64,000 bases of DNA from an uncultured Lachnospiraceae bacterium. GTDB taxonomy: Bacteria > Bacillota > Clostridia > Lachnospirales > Lachnospiraceae. The DNA lies in contig CAMUYA010000009.1 in the NCBI GenBank assembly GCA_947164865.1, positions 1-64,000 on the forward strand, read 5' to 3'. Positions 54,288 to 63,298 of this stretch are shown here, piece after piece. The position numbers were made by a program, and so were the translations under genes. The number at the start of each line of letters is the position of its first letter. The stretch's first letter is position 1. Below the pieces are notes generated by a model, which did no database searches, was not told the origin of the DNA, and saw nothing but the letters and a program-made list of their open reading frames with translations.

Positions 54288-55496
54288 TTATAAAAGATCA
54301 TCAAGGGTCTCTCTGATCGCCTGAATAAACTCAAGGCTGTTAAGGATAACAGGATTCTTAAATGTTGAAATAAGCGAAAGGGACCTGGTCATCTTTCCAT
54401 CCTCGATGGTCTTGATGCATGCCTTCTCAAGATTATCGGCAAATGCGGAAAGCTCCGCTATTCCATCAAGCTCTCCTCTCTTTCTGAGAGCACCTGTCCA
54501 TGCAAAGATAGTAGCGATGGAGTTGGTGGATGTCTCCTCTCCCTTGAGGTATTTATAATAATGTCTCTGAACGGTGCCGTGAGCCGCCTCATACTCGTAC
54601 ACACCCTGAGGGCTCACGAGCACGGATGTCATCATCGACAGATCGCCGTATGCGGTTGCTACCATGTCGGACATAACATCACCGTCATAGTTCTTGCAGG
54701 CCCAGATAAAGCCGCCCTCAGAGCGGATAACGCGGGCTACCGCATCGTCGATCAAGGTGTAGAAATACTCGATTCCCAGCTCGTCAAACTTTGCCTTATA
54801 TTCCTTATCGAAAATCTCCTGGAAGATATCCTTAAAGGTGTGATCGTACTTCTTTGAGATGGTATCCTTGGTGGCAAACCAGAGGTCCTGCTTCGTGTCG
54901 ATCGCATAGTTGAAGCAGCATCTTGCAAAGCTTTCTATCGACTTTTCGGTGTTGTGGATCCCCTGCAGGATTCCGGGGCCCTTAAACTCGTGAATAGTCT
55001 CACGGATCTCTGTTCCGTCAGCGCCCGTAAATACAAGCTCTGCCTTTCCTGCTCCGGGTACTTTTATCTCCACATTCTTATATACATCACCGTATGCATG
55101 ACGGGCAAGGGTGATAGGCTTTGTCCAGTTGGCAACATAGGGAACTATGCCCTTAACGAGAATGGGGGCACGGAATACTGTTCCGTCGAGGATGCTTCTG
55201 ATCGTTCCGTTGGGGCTCTTCCACATCTCTTTGAGGTTATATTCGGTCATACGTGCCGCATTGGGAGTGATGGTTGCGCACTTTACGGCCACTCCGTACT
55301 TTAGGGTGGCATTTGCCGCATCAACCGTGATCTGATCGTTTGTCGCATTTCTTGCTTCCAGTCCCAGATCATAATACTCTGTCTTAAGATCGATATAAGG
55401 TTTGATGAGTTCATCCTTTATCATCTTCCAGAGCACTCTGGTCATCTCGTCCCCGTCCATCTCAACAAGGGGTGTAGTCATCTGAATCTTAGCCAT
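54288..55496 (-). CDS. icd: NADP-dependent isocitrate dehydrogenase, eukaryotic type, 402 aa
   Basis: Oxidative decarboxylation of isocitrate to 2-oxoglutarate. The sequence is of the homodimeric, eukaryote-like subclass, not the E. coli Icd type: [20 protein letters not shown] at the start, [27 protein letters not shown], and [32 protein letters not shown]. Metal-binding aspartates lie in [12 protein letters not shown] and NYDGDVMSD. Length (402) is that of the subclass. In a fermenter it serves glutamate synthesis rather than a full cycle. A hairpin (ACCGG/CCGGT) lies in the leader before AAAGGAG. Confidence 0.97.
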   Translation of the reverse strand: MAKIQMTTPLVEMDGDEMTRVLWKMIKDELIKPYIDLKTEYYDLGLEARNATNDQITVDAANATLKYGVAVKCATITPNAARMTEYNLKEMWKSPNGTIRSILDGTVFRAPILVKGIVPYVANWTKPITLARHAYGDVYKNVEIKVPGAGKAELVFTGADGTEIRETIHEFKGPGILQGIHNTEKSIESFARCCFNYAIDTKQDLWFATKDTISKKYDHTFKDIFQEIFDKEYKAKFDELGIEYFYTLIDDAVARVIRSEGGFIWACKNYDGDVMSDMVATAYGDLSMMTSVLVSPQGVYEYEAAHGTVQRHYYKYLKGEETSTNSIATIFAWTGALRKRGELDGIAELSAFADNLEKACIKTIEDGKMTRSLSLISTFKNPVILNSLEFIQAIRETLDDLL

Positions 55497-55626
55497 ATAT
55501 ATGCTCCTTTATATAATCACCGGTATGCCCACCGGCATGATATCAAAAAATAAGTTTAGCATTATTTCTCCCCAAAATCTATATATCAGGGTGAAACAAT
55601 CCTGATCACATCATGACAGAACAATC

Positions 55627-57477
55627 CTAATTACCTTCAAGGCCGGAGAGCAGCTGCGCGAGAGCAAGGATATTATTTCTGTCTATCTGTTTATAGTCGA
55701 CATTGCCGCCCGTGACTTCGTTTTCCTTTGCTGAGAGTTCATCCAGTTCATCCCAGCTTACAAGACAGGCATGGTGACGATCCTCGGAGTTCTTGCTGAT
55801 ACGTATTTTTTTCTCCGTACCGAGGAACACCTGGCGGCGGTATTGTGCTGCCCGCTCTTCCCATTCATCCTTTTCCATGCGCGAATAACCCATGGAATAA
55901 TGAAAAGCGCTCCAGCGAAGATGCTCGGTCTTTGACAGATTTTCAAGCATGGCCGGATGTATCTTTTCATCTTCCAGCGCATGAACTCTTTCCAGATAGG
56001 GGGTGAGAAAATCCGCGCTCGCACGGCAGCTCATTCGGCTGAAATAATCCGCGCCAAACCACTGCTCCTTTGCGGATCCTTCCGCGTCATGATACATATG
56101 GTTGATCTGTATCGATCTGCTGTCCATATCACCGCCGAAAAGAATATCCATATCGTGAAGACTGTAGGTCTCGCTCTCATCATTGAGATTGTAGCTGATA
56201 ACACTTCCCTCGCAGCAGGCGTATACCGGAAGGCTTCGGCCGTATCTCGCCATAAGCTCTATGATCTCTTCCGAAAGTTCACGGCATACTTCAAGACTGT
56301 CTATAGCAATAACGATATAAGAAATCTCCGAGGCATGTTCCCTTATATGCGCAACAAATTCCCTGCTCCTTCCGCCAAAAGCATGAAAATCGATATCGTA
56401 CTCCTTGAGCATGGCAGCATATCTCATACGATAGAAACCGTCATATCTTCCGTATTCGGGATCGAACACGTCCACATGGAATCTGCTTCCCTCAAACTGT
56501 CCGTTGGCAACAAGCTTTTTTAATACTTCCTGTCCCTTTTTTCCAAACCCGATGAGGATCACGTTCATATCGTGTTCCGCCTTGCCGTATTCATCAAAAT
56601 CCATGGCATTGCAAAGCGGAAATTTCTGAATGAGCAGACGCGATGTAAGTTCGGACCGGTCAAAGATCTGCACTTCCCCGTATCCGTAATGATCGTGGAG
56701 TGCCTGCAGTGAGCTTCCCAGTCTCTCCTCCCTGCCCAGAAGGACAAGTGAAGTATTCTTGGGAGGGATCTTCTCATCTTCCATCAGCTTAAGAAGCCTG
56801 AGGGCATAGTTATAGTTGGCTTCTCCGTCTTCCGAGATGGCAAAAAGCTTCAGACGGCCTTTGTGCTCGGTAACGGAAATCGTCTTGAGAAAGCCTTCTT
56901 TCGGAACCATCGACTTCTCATCCGAGAGAAGAAGTGCCTTCATCTGTCTGATCGCCAGCTCCTGGGCAGCTGTCGCCTGTCCTATAAACACAACGGATAT
57001 CTTGGGATTGGCAGCAATATGCCTTCCCATTGCAAGTGAACTCTCATTGATACCGTAGATCACTTCAACATCTCTGATATTGAGAAGCCAGAGCTGAAGC
57101 TTTCTTGCCGCACCCTTTCCGAGGGTGAGTATCGCAGCACTTGCCATGGAATAATAAGCAAGAAAATGCACAAGCCAGAATATCAGGTACCATATATCGC
57201 CCGTAAGGCCTTTGTCTTCCAACATCTGGGAAAAAACTTTTTCGTTGTTCATTCCCACGAACATTCTTCCGACATCTACAAGCGTGCTGAATACACCGGC
57301 CAGATCCTTGACAAAGTCTTTTCCCTCCACGGCATAACTGAAACCGTAGATCAGGATTCCGCCCGTAGTTGCAAGGAAAAAGGCGATCCCTGTAAACCGT
57401 TCTCTTTTATCCTGCTCTAATGCTATATAGAGTATGAGCGCAATGAATATTGCACTGGAAACTATTATTACCGCCAT
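55627..57477 (-). CDS. Membrane protein with Rossmann (RCK/TrkA-N-like) and C-terminal RyR-like domains, 616 aa
   Basis: Not a named family to my knowledge. Three hydrophobic segments in the first 130 residues (IVSSAIFIALILYIAL, GIAFFLATTGGILIYGF, WLVHFLAYYSMASAAIL) anchor it. Two nucleotide-binding-like lobes follow: one starting VEVIYGINESSLAMG near 140, and one with VILIGFGKKGQEVLKKL near 305, the dinucleotide loop of TrkA-N/RCK domains. The last 100 residues (about 515-605) have the RyR pattern: LSKTEHLRWSAFHYSMGY, then HACLVSWDELDEL and DYKQIDRNNI. The topology resembles ion-channel regulators, with the RyR part as a possible ligand sensor. It follows the GntR gene by 42 bases, so that regulator probably controls it. 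Confidence 0.65.
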   Translation of the reverse strand: MAVIIVSSAIFIALILYIALEQDKRERFTGIAFFLATTGGILIYGFSYAVEGKDFVKDLAGVFSTLVDVGRMFVGMNNEKVFSQMLEDKGLTGDIWYLIFWLVHFLAYYSMASAAILTLGKGAARKLQLWLLNIRDVEVIYGINESSLAMGRHIAANPKISVVFIGQATAAQELAIRQMKALLLSDEKSMVPKEGFLKTISVTEHKGRLKLFAISEDGEANYNYALRLLKLMEDEKIPPKNTSLVLLGREERLGSSLQALHDHYGYGEVQIFDRSELTSRLLIQKFPLCNAMDFDEYGKAEHDMNVILIGFGKKGQEVLKKLVANGQFEGSRFHVDVFDPEYGRYDGFYRMRYAAMLKEYDIDFHAFGGRSREFVAHIREHASEISYIVIAIDSLEVCRELSEEIIELMARYGRSLPVYACCEGSVISYNLNDESETYSLHDMDILFGGDMDSRSIQINHMYHDAEGSAKEQWFGADYFSRMSCRASADFLTPYLERVHALEDEKIHPAMLENLSKTEHLRWSAFHYSMGYSRMEKDEWEERAAQYRRQVFLGTEKKIRISKNSEDRHHACLVSWDELDELSAKENEVTGGNVDYKQIDRNNILALAQLLSGLEGN

Positions 57478-57519
57478 GCTTTAATACGTGATCAATCTAT
57501 TATCTTCAACTTAAATTCC

Positions 57520-58188
57520 TTACGCAAACCCGTTCTTAACCAGGTTTTCATAAGCATTAATTATATGTTCATGAGCCAGCTTTTCCGACAACTCGGGATC
57601 CCTTGCCTTTATCGCTTCCATGATACCTTCATGCTCAAGATTGGACTTGGGACCGCGGGCGCTTGACAGCGTCTTCTTTCTTACGCGGATAACATACTGA
57701 TGGAAATCCTTGAGCTGATGCTCGAGCATCTTGCTTCCGCTTGCCTCGTACATTATCTCATGGAATCTGTTATCAAGCTCCGCAAGCTGCTCCAGATGAC
57801 CCTTTTCGGCATGGAATTTGGCAAGATACACATTCTCTTCCATCTCTTCAAGCTGCTCGTCCGTGATATGCTCCGTGGCCCATCTGGCAGCCAGACCCTC
57901 AAGGCGTGAACGGATCATATAGATATCCTTCACATCCTTGGCGGAAATACCGGTCACATAGGCTCCCTTGTTGGGCACTATCCTGATAAGCCCTTCCAGC
58001 TCAAGCTGTCTGAAAGCCTCGCGCACGGGTGTCCTCGACACTCCGAGTTCCTCGCCGATGGCCACTTCTCGCAGCTCCTCGCCCTCCTCGTATTTGCCGC
58101 TCAGGATATCCTCTCTCAGGCGGCTGAACACACGCCCACGGAGCGAATACTTATCCGTTACTTCCTGTTTTAAATCGTTTTCACTCAT
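57520..58188 (-). CDS. GntR-family (FCD) transcriptional regulator, 222 aa
   Basis: N-terminal winged helix (VFSRLREDILSGKYEEGEEL, then EELGVSRTPVREAFRQLELEGLIRIVPNKGAYVTG) and C-terminal FCD helical ligand domain (IYMIRSRLEGLAARWATEH, LDNRFHEIMYEASGS, EHEGIMEAIKARDPELSEKLAHEHI) with the Asp and His residues that bind a metal in this subfamily. Such regulators respond to small organic acids or sugar acids. It begins a transcript whose promoter holds the palindrome ATTGTATACAAT, the form expected for an FCD-GntR operator, so autoregulation is likely. The downstream membrane protein is the probable co-regulated gene. Effector unknown. Confidence 0.93.
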   Translation of the reverse strand: MSENDLKQEVTDKYSLRGRVFSRLREDILSGKYEEGEELREVAIGEELGVSRTPVREAFRQLELEGLIRIVPNKGAYVTGISAKDVKDIYMIRSRLEGLAARWATEHITDEQLEEMEENVYLAKFHAEKGHLEQLAELDNRFHEIMYEASGSKMLEHQLKDFHQYVIRVRKKTLSSARGPKSNLEHEGIMEAIKARDPELSEKLAHEHIINAYENLVKNGFA

Positions 58189-58301
58189 TTCTTTCTCTCA
58201 CAAATATCTATTTTCTCAATCACGCATAAATACTTCACGCTGATCGGACTTCGGACCATGCAGGAAACGCTGTTTTTCAGATGACTGCAATCCTGTGTAT
58301 T

Positions 58302-58330
58302 ATTGTATACAATCAAACATTTATTGTCAA
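58302..58330 (-). promoter_or_regulatory. GntR promoter with overlapping palindromic operator
   Basis: Minus-strand -35 TTGACA (58325-58330), 17-base spacer and -10 TACAAT (58302-58307). The perfect 12-bp palindrome ATTGTATACAAT (58302-58313) covers the -10. Confidence 0.75.
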
Positions 58331-58338
58331 TAGATACG

Positions 58339-58369
58339 GCCGCCACCGATCATTCCGACAGGTGACGGC
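58339..58369 (-). terminator. Hairpin after the signal peptidase-sortase gene
   Basis: GCCGTCACC/GGTGGCGGC stem of 9 pairs with one mismatch, 14 bases after the stop. No T tract follows on the minus strand, so it may be a weak or factor-dependent terminator. Confidence 0.45.
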
Positions 58370-58382
58370 TTATTGCAGTCAA

Positions 58383-60104
58383 TTAATCATTTGTATCTTT
58401 TTCATCGGAAGACCCTTCATCAGTGTCTTCCGGAGCTACATATACATATGGCTCATACTCCTGCACTTCCCAGTCCACTTCGTCTTCGTGCTCGGGAATC
58501 CACTCCTCCATGGGAATAAGCAGACCGTGAATAACGCTCCTTGCATCCTGGAAAGAATATGCACATGTGGAAAGCATTACATAATGTCCGTCATCGGGAA
58601 GCTCCATCTCGCCCGGATCAAATTCCGACTGTGATGCCACTTTGGCGGTATAATCCGTCATTTCCTGACAGGGCGTCTGTGCGGCCCAGTATGAATCCGA
58701 TGTGGCTGAAGTCGTATATGCGCTGAAAAGCTGCAGCACATAGTTCTGCTCCGGAGTAAAGATATACATTACCGGATGTTTTTCATAATAATCCTGCTTA
58801 AACCACTTTGAAAGCGATGCAAACATAGAACCGTCTGCCATGTGGTGACCGTAGATTATGGTATTGCAATCAGCAAAATCATCTCTGTTTGCACATTCTA
58901 TAAAAATGGATCCGGAAGCGGTATAATCCCCCTTATAGTTGTGATGCAGGTAATAATCGTTATTATTGTCCTTAAGGATAGGATAATCAATAACGGTATC
59001 CGGACAGTATATCCACCCGCACACATCGGGGTTGACAGCCATCAGTCCCTCAAAATCAATATCAAGAGGGCCGTTTAGCTTTACCACATCCTCCTCGGGC
59101 TCTTCCGCAGGCAAATCGGGCTCTTCTGCCGGGGCAGGCTTTTCTTCCTTCTTTTCCGGTTCTTTGTTCTCCTTAACAAAGCCTTCTCTGGCTTCTTTAT
59201 TTACATCCCTCTCACCCTTTTTGATCAGGGCATCTGCGAGGTTCATTCCCAATGCTCCTACGATAACAGCCACCAGAATGACCGCAAGAGTGATGAGCAG
59301 TCCTTTCTTTCTGGATAAACCGCCGGAGCCTTTACCGGTTCCCGCATCCTCTGCATGCCCGGAACCCTCATCGGCTGCACTTTTAGGGTCTGCAGGATCT
59401 GCTTCATCACCGATCCCCAGCATACCCGATACTGTAGGTACTCCGACATAGTCCCCGTTGGCATCGTATTTTGCCACAGTCCTTTTAGCATCAGTCCTTT
59501 TTACATCGGCTTTTTTTACATCTGCTATTTTTGAGGACGGCTCTATTTCATCTTCCTCTTCCGAAGCCTTCTTTATCCTGTCACGTATGGTTGATCCCAC
59601 CAGCATAAATATAACGCAGGCGACCAGCACTCCAAAAAGGTAGATCTTTCCCTTAAGGCTCGTAAAGAACACAAAAAACTTACCAAGATAAGGGAGGTGC
59701 AGTTCAACGCGGCCTATAAGCTCTCCATACCTTGTGGGTACCGGATCCTCGGTCTCATTTGCATCACCCTTTGTCTTAAACTCCATCGCGGACTGATCGT
59801 TTGAAAGAACGCGATGAGTGACAGTCATCCCTTCACTAATAAAGGCGATGATATCTCCCTGCCTGATATCCTGGGCAGGTACTCTCTTTACATAGCAAAT
59901 GCTGCCTACGGGCATGGTGGGTTCCATGCTCCCGGTCTCTACATTATAAATGTTGTATCCGATGAATCCCGGAATAGTGACGGGAAGACACAGCAGGATG
60001 ATGATCACAAGTCCCACTGTCCCTATCACAGAACAAAAGGCGGAAAATACTTTCCCGCCTTTGGCTCCGGAACTCTTTTTCAAGTCTGTTCCACTACTTT
60101 TCAT
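58383..60104 (-). CDS. Fusion of SipW-type signal peptidase I and class B sortase, 573 aa
   Basis: Two enzymes in one chain. Residues about 20-190 are an ER/SipW-type signal peptidase: membrane helix at 26-48, catalytic Ser59 in VETGSMEPTMPVGS, and His97 in TVTHRVL in place of the bacterial Lys, then KGDANETEDP and a second helix (YLFGVLVACVIFMLVGS). A charged, low-complexity linker (about 190-280) leads to a third helix (GLLITLAVILVAVIVGALGM) and a class B sortase: DVCGWIYCPDTVIDYPIL, His420 in YGHHMADGSMF, Cys514 in MLSTCAYS, Arg522 nearby. The chosen ATG (60104) overlaps the preceding gene's stop by 11 bases; a longer start at 60167 lacks a ribosome-binding site. Last gene of a surface-protein operon that contains likely substrates of both activities. 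Confidence 0.9.
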   Translation of the reverse strand: MKSSGTDLKKSSGAKGGKVFSAFCSVIGTVGLVIIILLCLPVTIPGFIGYNIYNVETGSMEPTMPVGSICYVKRVPAQDIRQGDIIAFISEGMTVTHRVLSNDQSAMEFKTKGDANETEDPVPTRYGELIGRVELHLPYLGKFFVFFTSLKGKIYLFGVLVACVIFMLVGSTIRDRIKKASEEEDEIEPSSKIADVKKADVKRTDAKRTVAKYDANGDYVGVPTVSGMLGIGDEADPADPKSAADEGSGHAEDAGTGKGSGGLSRKKGLLITLAVILVAVIVGALGMNLADALIKKGERDVNKEAREGFVKENKEPEKKEEKPAPAEEPDLPAEEPEEDVVKLNGPLDIDFEGLMAVNPDVCGWIYCPDTVIDYPILKDNNNDYYLHHNYKGDYTASGSIFIECANRDDFADCNTIIYGHHMADGSMFASLSKWFKQDYYEKHPVMYIFTPEQNYVLQLFSAYTTSATSDSYWAAQTPCQEMTDYTAKVASQSEFDPGEMELPDDGHYVMLSTCAYSFQDARSVIHGLLIPMEEWIPEHEDEVDWEVQEYEPYVYVAPEDTDEGSSDEKDTND

Positions 60105-61194
60105 TCTTTGATTTAATACCTCTTCTGATGAACAGGAAGTATGCCGCTGCACCGACTGCCGCTGCAAGTCCGCCTACGATACCCACCTTAGCTCCGATAG
60201 GAATGCTGGTGAAAAATGCTGTGGGTGATTCAGTGCTGATACCCATGTTGTCAAGTGCTCCGCCGAAGATTCCGTTACCGTCGGATAAAGCTGCCTCTTC
60301 ATCACGGATGTCTACGATCTCCTGAGGTCCGAGAGGAACATCCTCTTCTGTGATGGTTGTGTTGTCGCCGTCTCCGGGAACTACTACCGCGCCGCCGTCT
60401 CCGTCAGCACCGTTGGGAGCACCTGCTCCGCCTGCTCCAGCTCCGCCTGCTCCAGCTCCGCCTGCTCCGCCACCGTCACCGGGGATCACGATGATTCCGC
60501 CTTCTCCGGTAGTACCGTTGTCAATATACCCGTTGTAGGTGTATCCACGATAAAACTCGGGAAGCTCATCGAGAGGGGTGTATACGAATCTGAAGACATT
60601 GTCCTTAGGGTCTGCAAGGAGAGTTCCGGTAAGGTTATAAGCCTGGGGAACATATCCGTCCATGTGCAGGAATGCGATAACCGGTCTGTCACCTACGTTA
60701 CCGTAGTGAGTCTCGGTAGGAGCAAGTGTGTTGCCTCTGTTGTCAACATACTCGATAGTGTATGCTACGGAATCTGCAAGGAGTCCGTAACCTACCACAT
60801 AGTCCATATCGCAGGTAACAGGGAAGGATGTTGATGAAATGGTGTTATTGTCCATTCCGCTCTCTCTTATTCCCTTTACATAATACTTGCTTCCGTCAAA
60901 AACTGCTACGCTTCCGAGGTTGAATACAACTCTCGATCCGAAGGGAACTCCCGATACCGTGATCACAGTGCCGTCAGACGAAAGGGAAACATTAACCCCT
61001 GCGTTGCTGGCCGTCGCATCATATACGGAAACACCTGCGTTACTGAAGGTGCCCTGTGCTCCGCAGAAAAACTTTACAGTATAATCATATCCTGCATAGT
61101 TTGTTGTGGCAGCCTTGGCAGGAACTGCAAGCGAGAATGTCATGAGCGCTGCAGTGGCAATTCCAAAAAGGCTTCTTACAAGCTTCTTAATCAT
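60094..61194 (-). CDS. Surface protein with MucBP-like domain and C-terminal membrane anchor, 366 aa
   Basis: Signal peptide at 1-28 (LFGIATAALMTFSLAVPAKA). After a beta-rich region, residues about 145-206 resemble a MucBP-type domain (AYTIEYVDNRGNTLAPT, then GYVPQAYNLTGTLL and NVFRFVYTPL). A Gly/Ala tandem (GGAGAGG units, about 238-258) acts as a hinge, then VPLGPQEIVDIRDEEAAL and a C-terminal helix (VGIVGGLAAAVGAAAYFLF) with IRRG. There is no LPXTG-like motif, so it may stay membrane-held, possibly as the base of a filament. Start overlaps the previous stop (ATGA). Confidence 0.75.
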   Translation of the reverse strand: MIKKLVRSLFGIATAALMTFSLAVPAKAATTNYAGYDYTVKFFCGAQGTFSNAGVSVYDATASNAGVNVSLSSDGTVITVSGVPFGSRVVFNLGSVAVFDGSKYYVKGIRESGMDNNTISSTSFPVTCDMDYVVGYGLLADSVAYTIEYVDNRGNTLAPTETHYGNVGDRPVIAFLHMDGYVPQAYNLTGTLLADPKDNVFRFVYTPLDELPEFYRGYTYNGYIDNGTTGEGGIIVIPGDGGGAGGAGAGGAGAGGAGAPNGADGDGGAVVVPGDGDNTTITEEDVPLGPQEIVDIRDEEAALSDGNGIFGGALDNMGISTESPTAFFTSIPIGAKVGIVGGLAAAVGAAAYFLFIRRGIKSKNEK

Positions 61195-61967
61195 GCCCTG
61201 CCTCCTCTCTGCTGCTTTCTTCTGTCACTCATTCCGACTACTGCAAGTGCTATAAGCCCGAATGCTGCAGCTGCTGAGATTATATAGAAAACGCTGCGGT
61301 TTGATTCATCACCTGTCTTAACGATCTTGGGCTCTTTCTTATCTCCGCCGTTATCGCCGCCGTTGTCTTCACGCTCACCGGCAGTTCTGAGCATAACTGC
61401 GAAATTCATCTGAAGGTCTGCAAGAGTATCCTGATAATCGTTACCCTGTGTCTCGCCGTCAAGCTCGATCTTAAGGGTGATGACACCGTTCTTTCCCTTC
61501 TCGAGAGTATCGAGGAAGAAGAAATCTTCCAGGGAATCCGTAGCCTGGTGAAGACCGATACCTGCTTTGGAATCTCCTTCACCACCGACTGTCTCACTGT
61601 CAAAGATCGTTGTAACCTCTCCCTTGGGATTGGTGTAGGTAAGCAGATATGTGTATGATCCGCCTGAGGTTCCCTTATTATTACTGCGGTCCTCGAGTGA
61701 GTAGAGAACCTTGTTGGTCATATACCAGTCTGTTGTGGTATCATTTTCGTTTCCGAGCTTAACGGTAAATACCGCTGTGTCACCGGGCTGCATTCCGGAG
61801 ATCGACTCTGACATCTCGGAAGACTTGAATGTACTTTCCATCTTCTCGTCGGGAGTGAACACTACATTCCAGTTGTTACTTCCCTCGATCGTATCAGCCA
61901 TAGCTGTTATAGGAAAGCTAAGGGCAAGTCCGACTGAAAGTATTACGCTGAGTAATTTCTTTTTCAT
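61191..61967 (-). CDS. Sortase-anchored surface protein, 258 aa
   Basis: Signal peptide (KKKLLSVILSVGLALSFPITAMA), a beta-rich body of about 165 residues (SGMQPGDTAVFTVKLGNENDTTTDWYM, LEKGKNGVITLKIELDG) with the look of camelysin or pilin-type beta domains, a Gly/Asp/Asn hinge, then IVKTGD near 214, a hydrophobic helix (FYIISAAAAFGLIALAVVG) and RRKQQRGGR. The xVKTGD signal is like TPKTGD in the BspA protein and should be cut by a class B sortase, most simply the sortase half of the fusion in the same operon. It lies 18 bases after the preceding gene. Confidence 0.8.
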   Translation of the reverse strand: MKKKLLSVILSVGLALSFPITAMADTIEGSNNWNVVFTPDEKMESTFKSSEMSESISGMQPGDTAVFTVKLGNENDTTTDWYMTNKVLYSLEDRSNNKGTSGGSYTYLLTYTNPKGEVTTIFDSETVGGEGDSKAGIGLHQATDSLEDFFFLDTLEKGKNGVITLKIELDGETQGNDYQDTLADLQMNFAVMLRTAGEREDNGGDNGGDKKEPKIVKTGDESNRSVFYIISAAAAFGLIALAVVGMSDRRKQQRGGRA

Positions 61968-61985
61968 TTATCCTGCTCTCCTTTC

Positions 61986-62783
61986 CTACTTTAATGAAAG
62001 CGTTCCGTCTTCCGCTATGGATATCGGTCTTCCCCAAACGCTCATTGCAGCCTTTTCTGCGTTGTGGTTCTGGATCGAGTTAACAACCGCCTCGAGTATG
62101 AACTGAATTCCGTCATAATCATAAGTTGTTGTAAGTGTTCTGTAAGTCTTTCCGTTCTCGCTTCTGGTTCCCTCGGTCTGTGTAACCTTTGTTGCGATGA
62201 TCCCGTTTACGGTGATCGTATCGGCAAATGCAGGGCTTGTCTCTCCCACCTTAAGGAGCTTGTTGTAATAAAGAACCGTTCTCTCGGGTGAGGATGCCGC
62301 TGTATCAATGATCCAGTCGGTTCCGATGTTTACAAGGTGAAGATCGATGAGATCGGGATCAAGATCGGTGATCTTCTTTCCGTCTTTGTCGAGCCAGTAC
62401 TTGTAAATGATGACTCTGCTGTAGGTATCGATACTGGTTCCGTTTTCCATTCCGGAGTTGATGATCGAGAGGTTCTCGGGATAAGCCACATCGAGCTTAA
62501 GCTCTTCCCCTTCGGGGATCATATACTGGAGAAGCTGTCCTCTGTACTGATCCCATACGTAGTTACTGTTAGGTACGTAGTTTCTGTAGGAGATGTTGCG
62601 TCCGTTCTCTACGATCGTAACACCGATGTCGTACATCTGGACACGGGATGTGTAATTCTCGGAGTAGTAGGTAAGAGCCGCCTGTGTTCCGCCTACCGAT
62701 GAGAATATGAGCAGGCCCGCTGCTGCGGTAAATGCCACCGCGGTAAATACTTTTGAGGTGATTATCTTCTTAAATATACTCAT
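61986..62783 (-). CDS. SipW-dependent exported protein (TasA/camelysin-like type), 265 aa
   Basis: N-terminal export signal of the SipW-dependent kind: a long hydrophobic stretch (VFTAVAFTAAAGLLIFSSVG) followed by TQAALTYYSENYTSRVQMYDIGVTI, the same layout as TasA and TapA, where the new end is close to A-x-F/Y. The mature part is beta-rich with RTLTTTYDYDGIQFILEAV near the end and has no anchor or sorting motif. Proteins of this sort polymerise into fibres in Bacillus. It overlaps the next gene upstream by one base. The fibre role here is inference from the signal type and from the SipW-type peptidase in the operon. Confidence 0.7.
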   Translation of the reverse strand: MSIFKKIITSKVFTAVAFTAAAGLLIFSSVGGTQAALTYYSENYTSRVQMYDIGVTIVENGRNISYRNYVPNSNYVWDQYRGQLLQYMIPEGEELKLDVAYPENLSIINSGMENGTSIDTYSRVIIYKYWLDKDGKKITDLDPDLIDLHLVNIGTDWIIDTAASSPERTVLYYNKLLKVGETSPAFADTITVNGIIATKVTQTEGTRSENGKTYRTLTTTYDYDGIQFILEAVVNSIQNHNAEKAAMSVWGRPISIAEDGTLSLK

Positions 62784-63298
62784 CAGTTATCACCTCCCTG
62801 CTCATATGTCACATCGAATTTCTGATCCCAATCAGGTATTGCCGTTCCGTCGGGCTGGTATTTTGCAGGAGCAGCCTCGTACACTACAACGACATTGAAA
62901 CTCTTGGGATCTACAGTCTGCGGTATGTTCGCGATCTTTACATCGATCTGTGAACTGGTCTCTCCGGGAGCAAGCACTTTTCCGTAGTAATAATATCCGT
63001 CTGCACCGGGAGTCCAATCAGCATCTGCCGAGTAGATAAGATCTACCGACTGTCCGGCAAAAGCCTTAACTCTTACAAATACGCTCTCCGTGGAATTGGT
63101 CTTGTTGGTTACTACAACCTTTTTGGTCCAATCCTGGAAATCCTCGGTGATCTCCTCGTAATCTCCCAGATTGACAACATATCCGCCGAGTGCTCTCTCA
63201 TAGGTCGAGAAGTATGCAAAAGCAGAACCGATCGAAGAAGCGATAATGAGTGTTGCGCTGACAGCCGCTGCCGTCAGGATAAGTCTTTGCTTTTTCAT
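62783..63298 (-). CDS. Camelysin/TasA-like SipW-dependent protein, 171 aa
   Basis: Signal KKQRLILTAAAVSATLIIASS then IGSAFAYFSTYERALGGYVV, which is close to the camelysin/TasA start (AYFT.YE.A.GG). The mature part is a short beta sandwich with TEDFQDWTKKVVVTNKTNSTES and ESVFVRVKAFAG, the usual stretch of this family. No anchor. It overlaps the next gene by one base on each side, so the operon is tightly coupled. Cleavage by the SipW half of the fusion is the expected route. Confidence 0.78.
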   Translation of the reverse strand: MKKQRLILTAAAVSATLIIASSIGSAFAYFSTYERALGGYVVNLGDYEEITEDFQDWTKKVVVTNKTNSTESVFVRVKAFAGQSVDLIYSADADWTPGADGYYYYGKVLAPGETSSQIDVKIANIPQTVDPKSFNVVVVYEAAPAKYQPDGTAIPDWDQKFDVTYEQGGDN

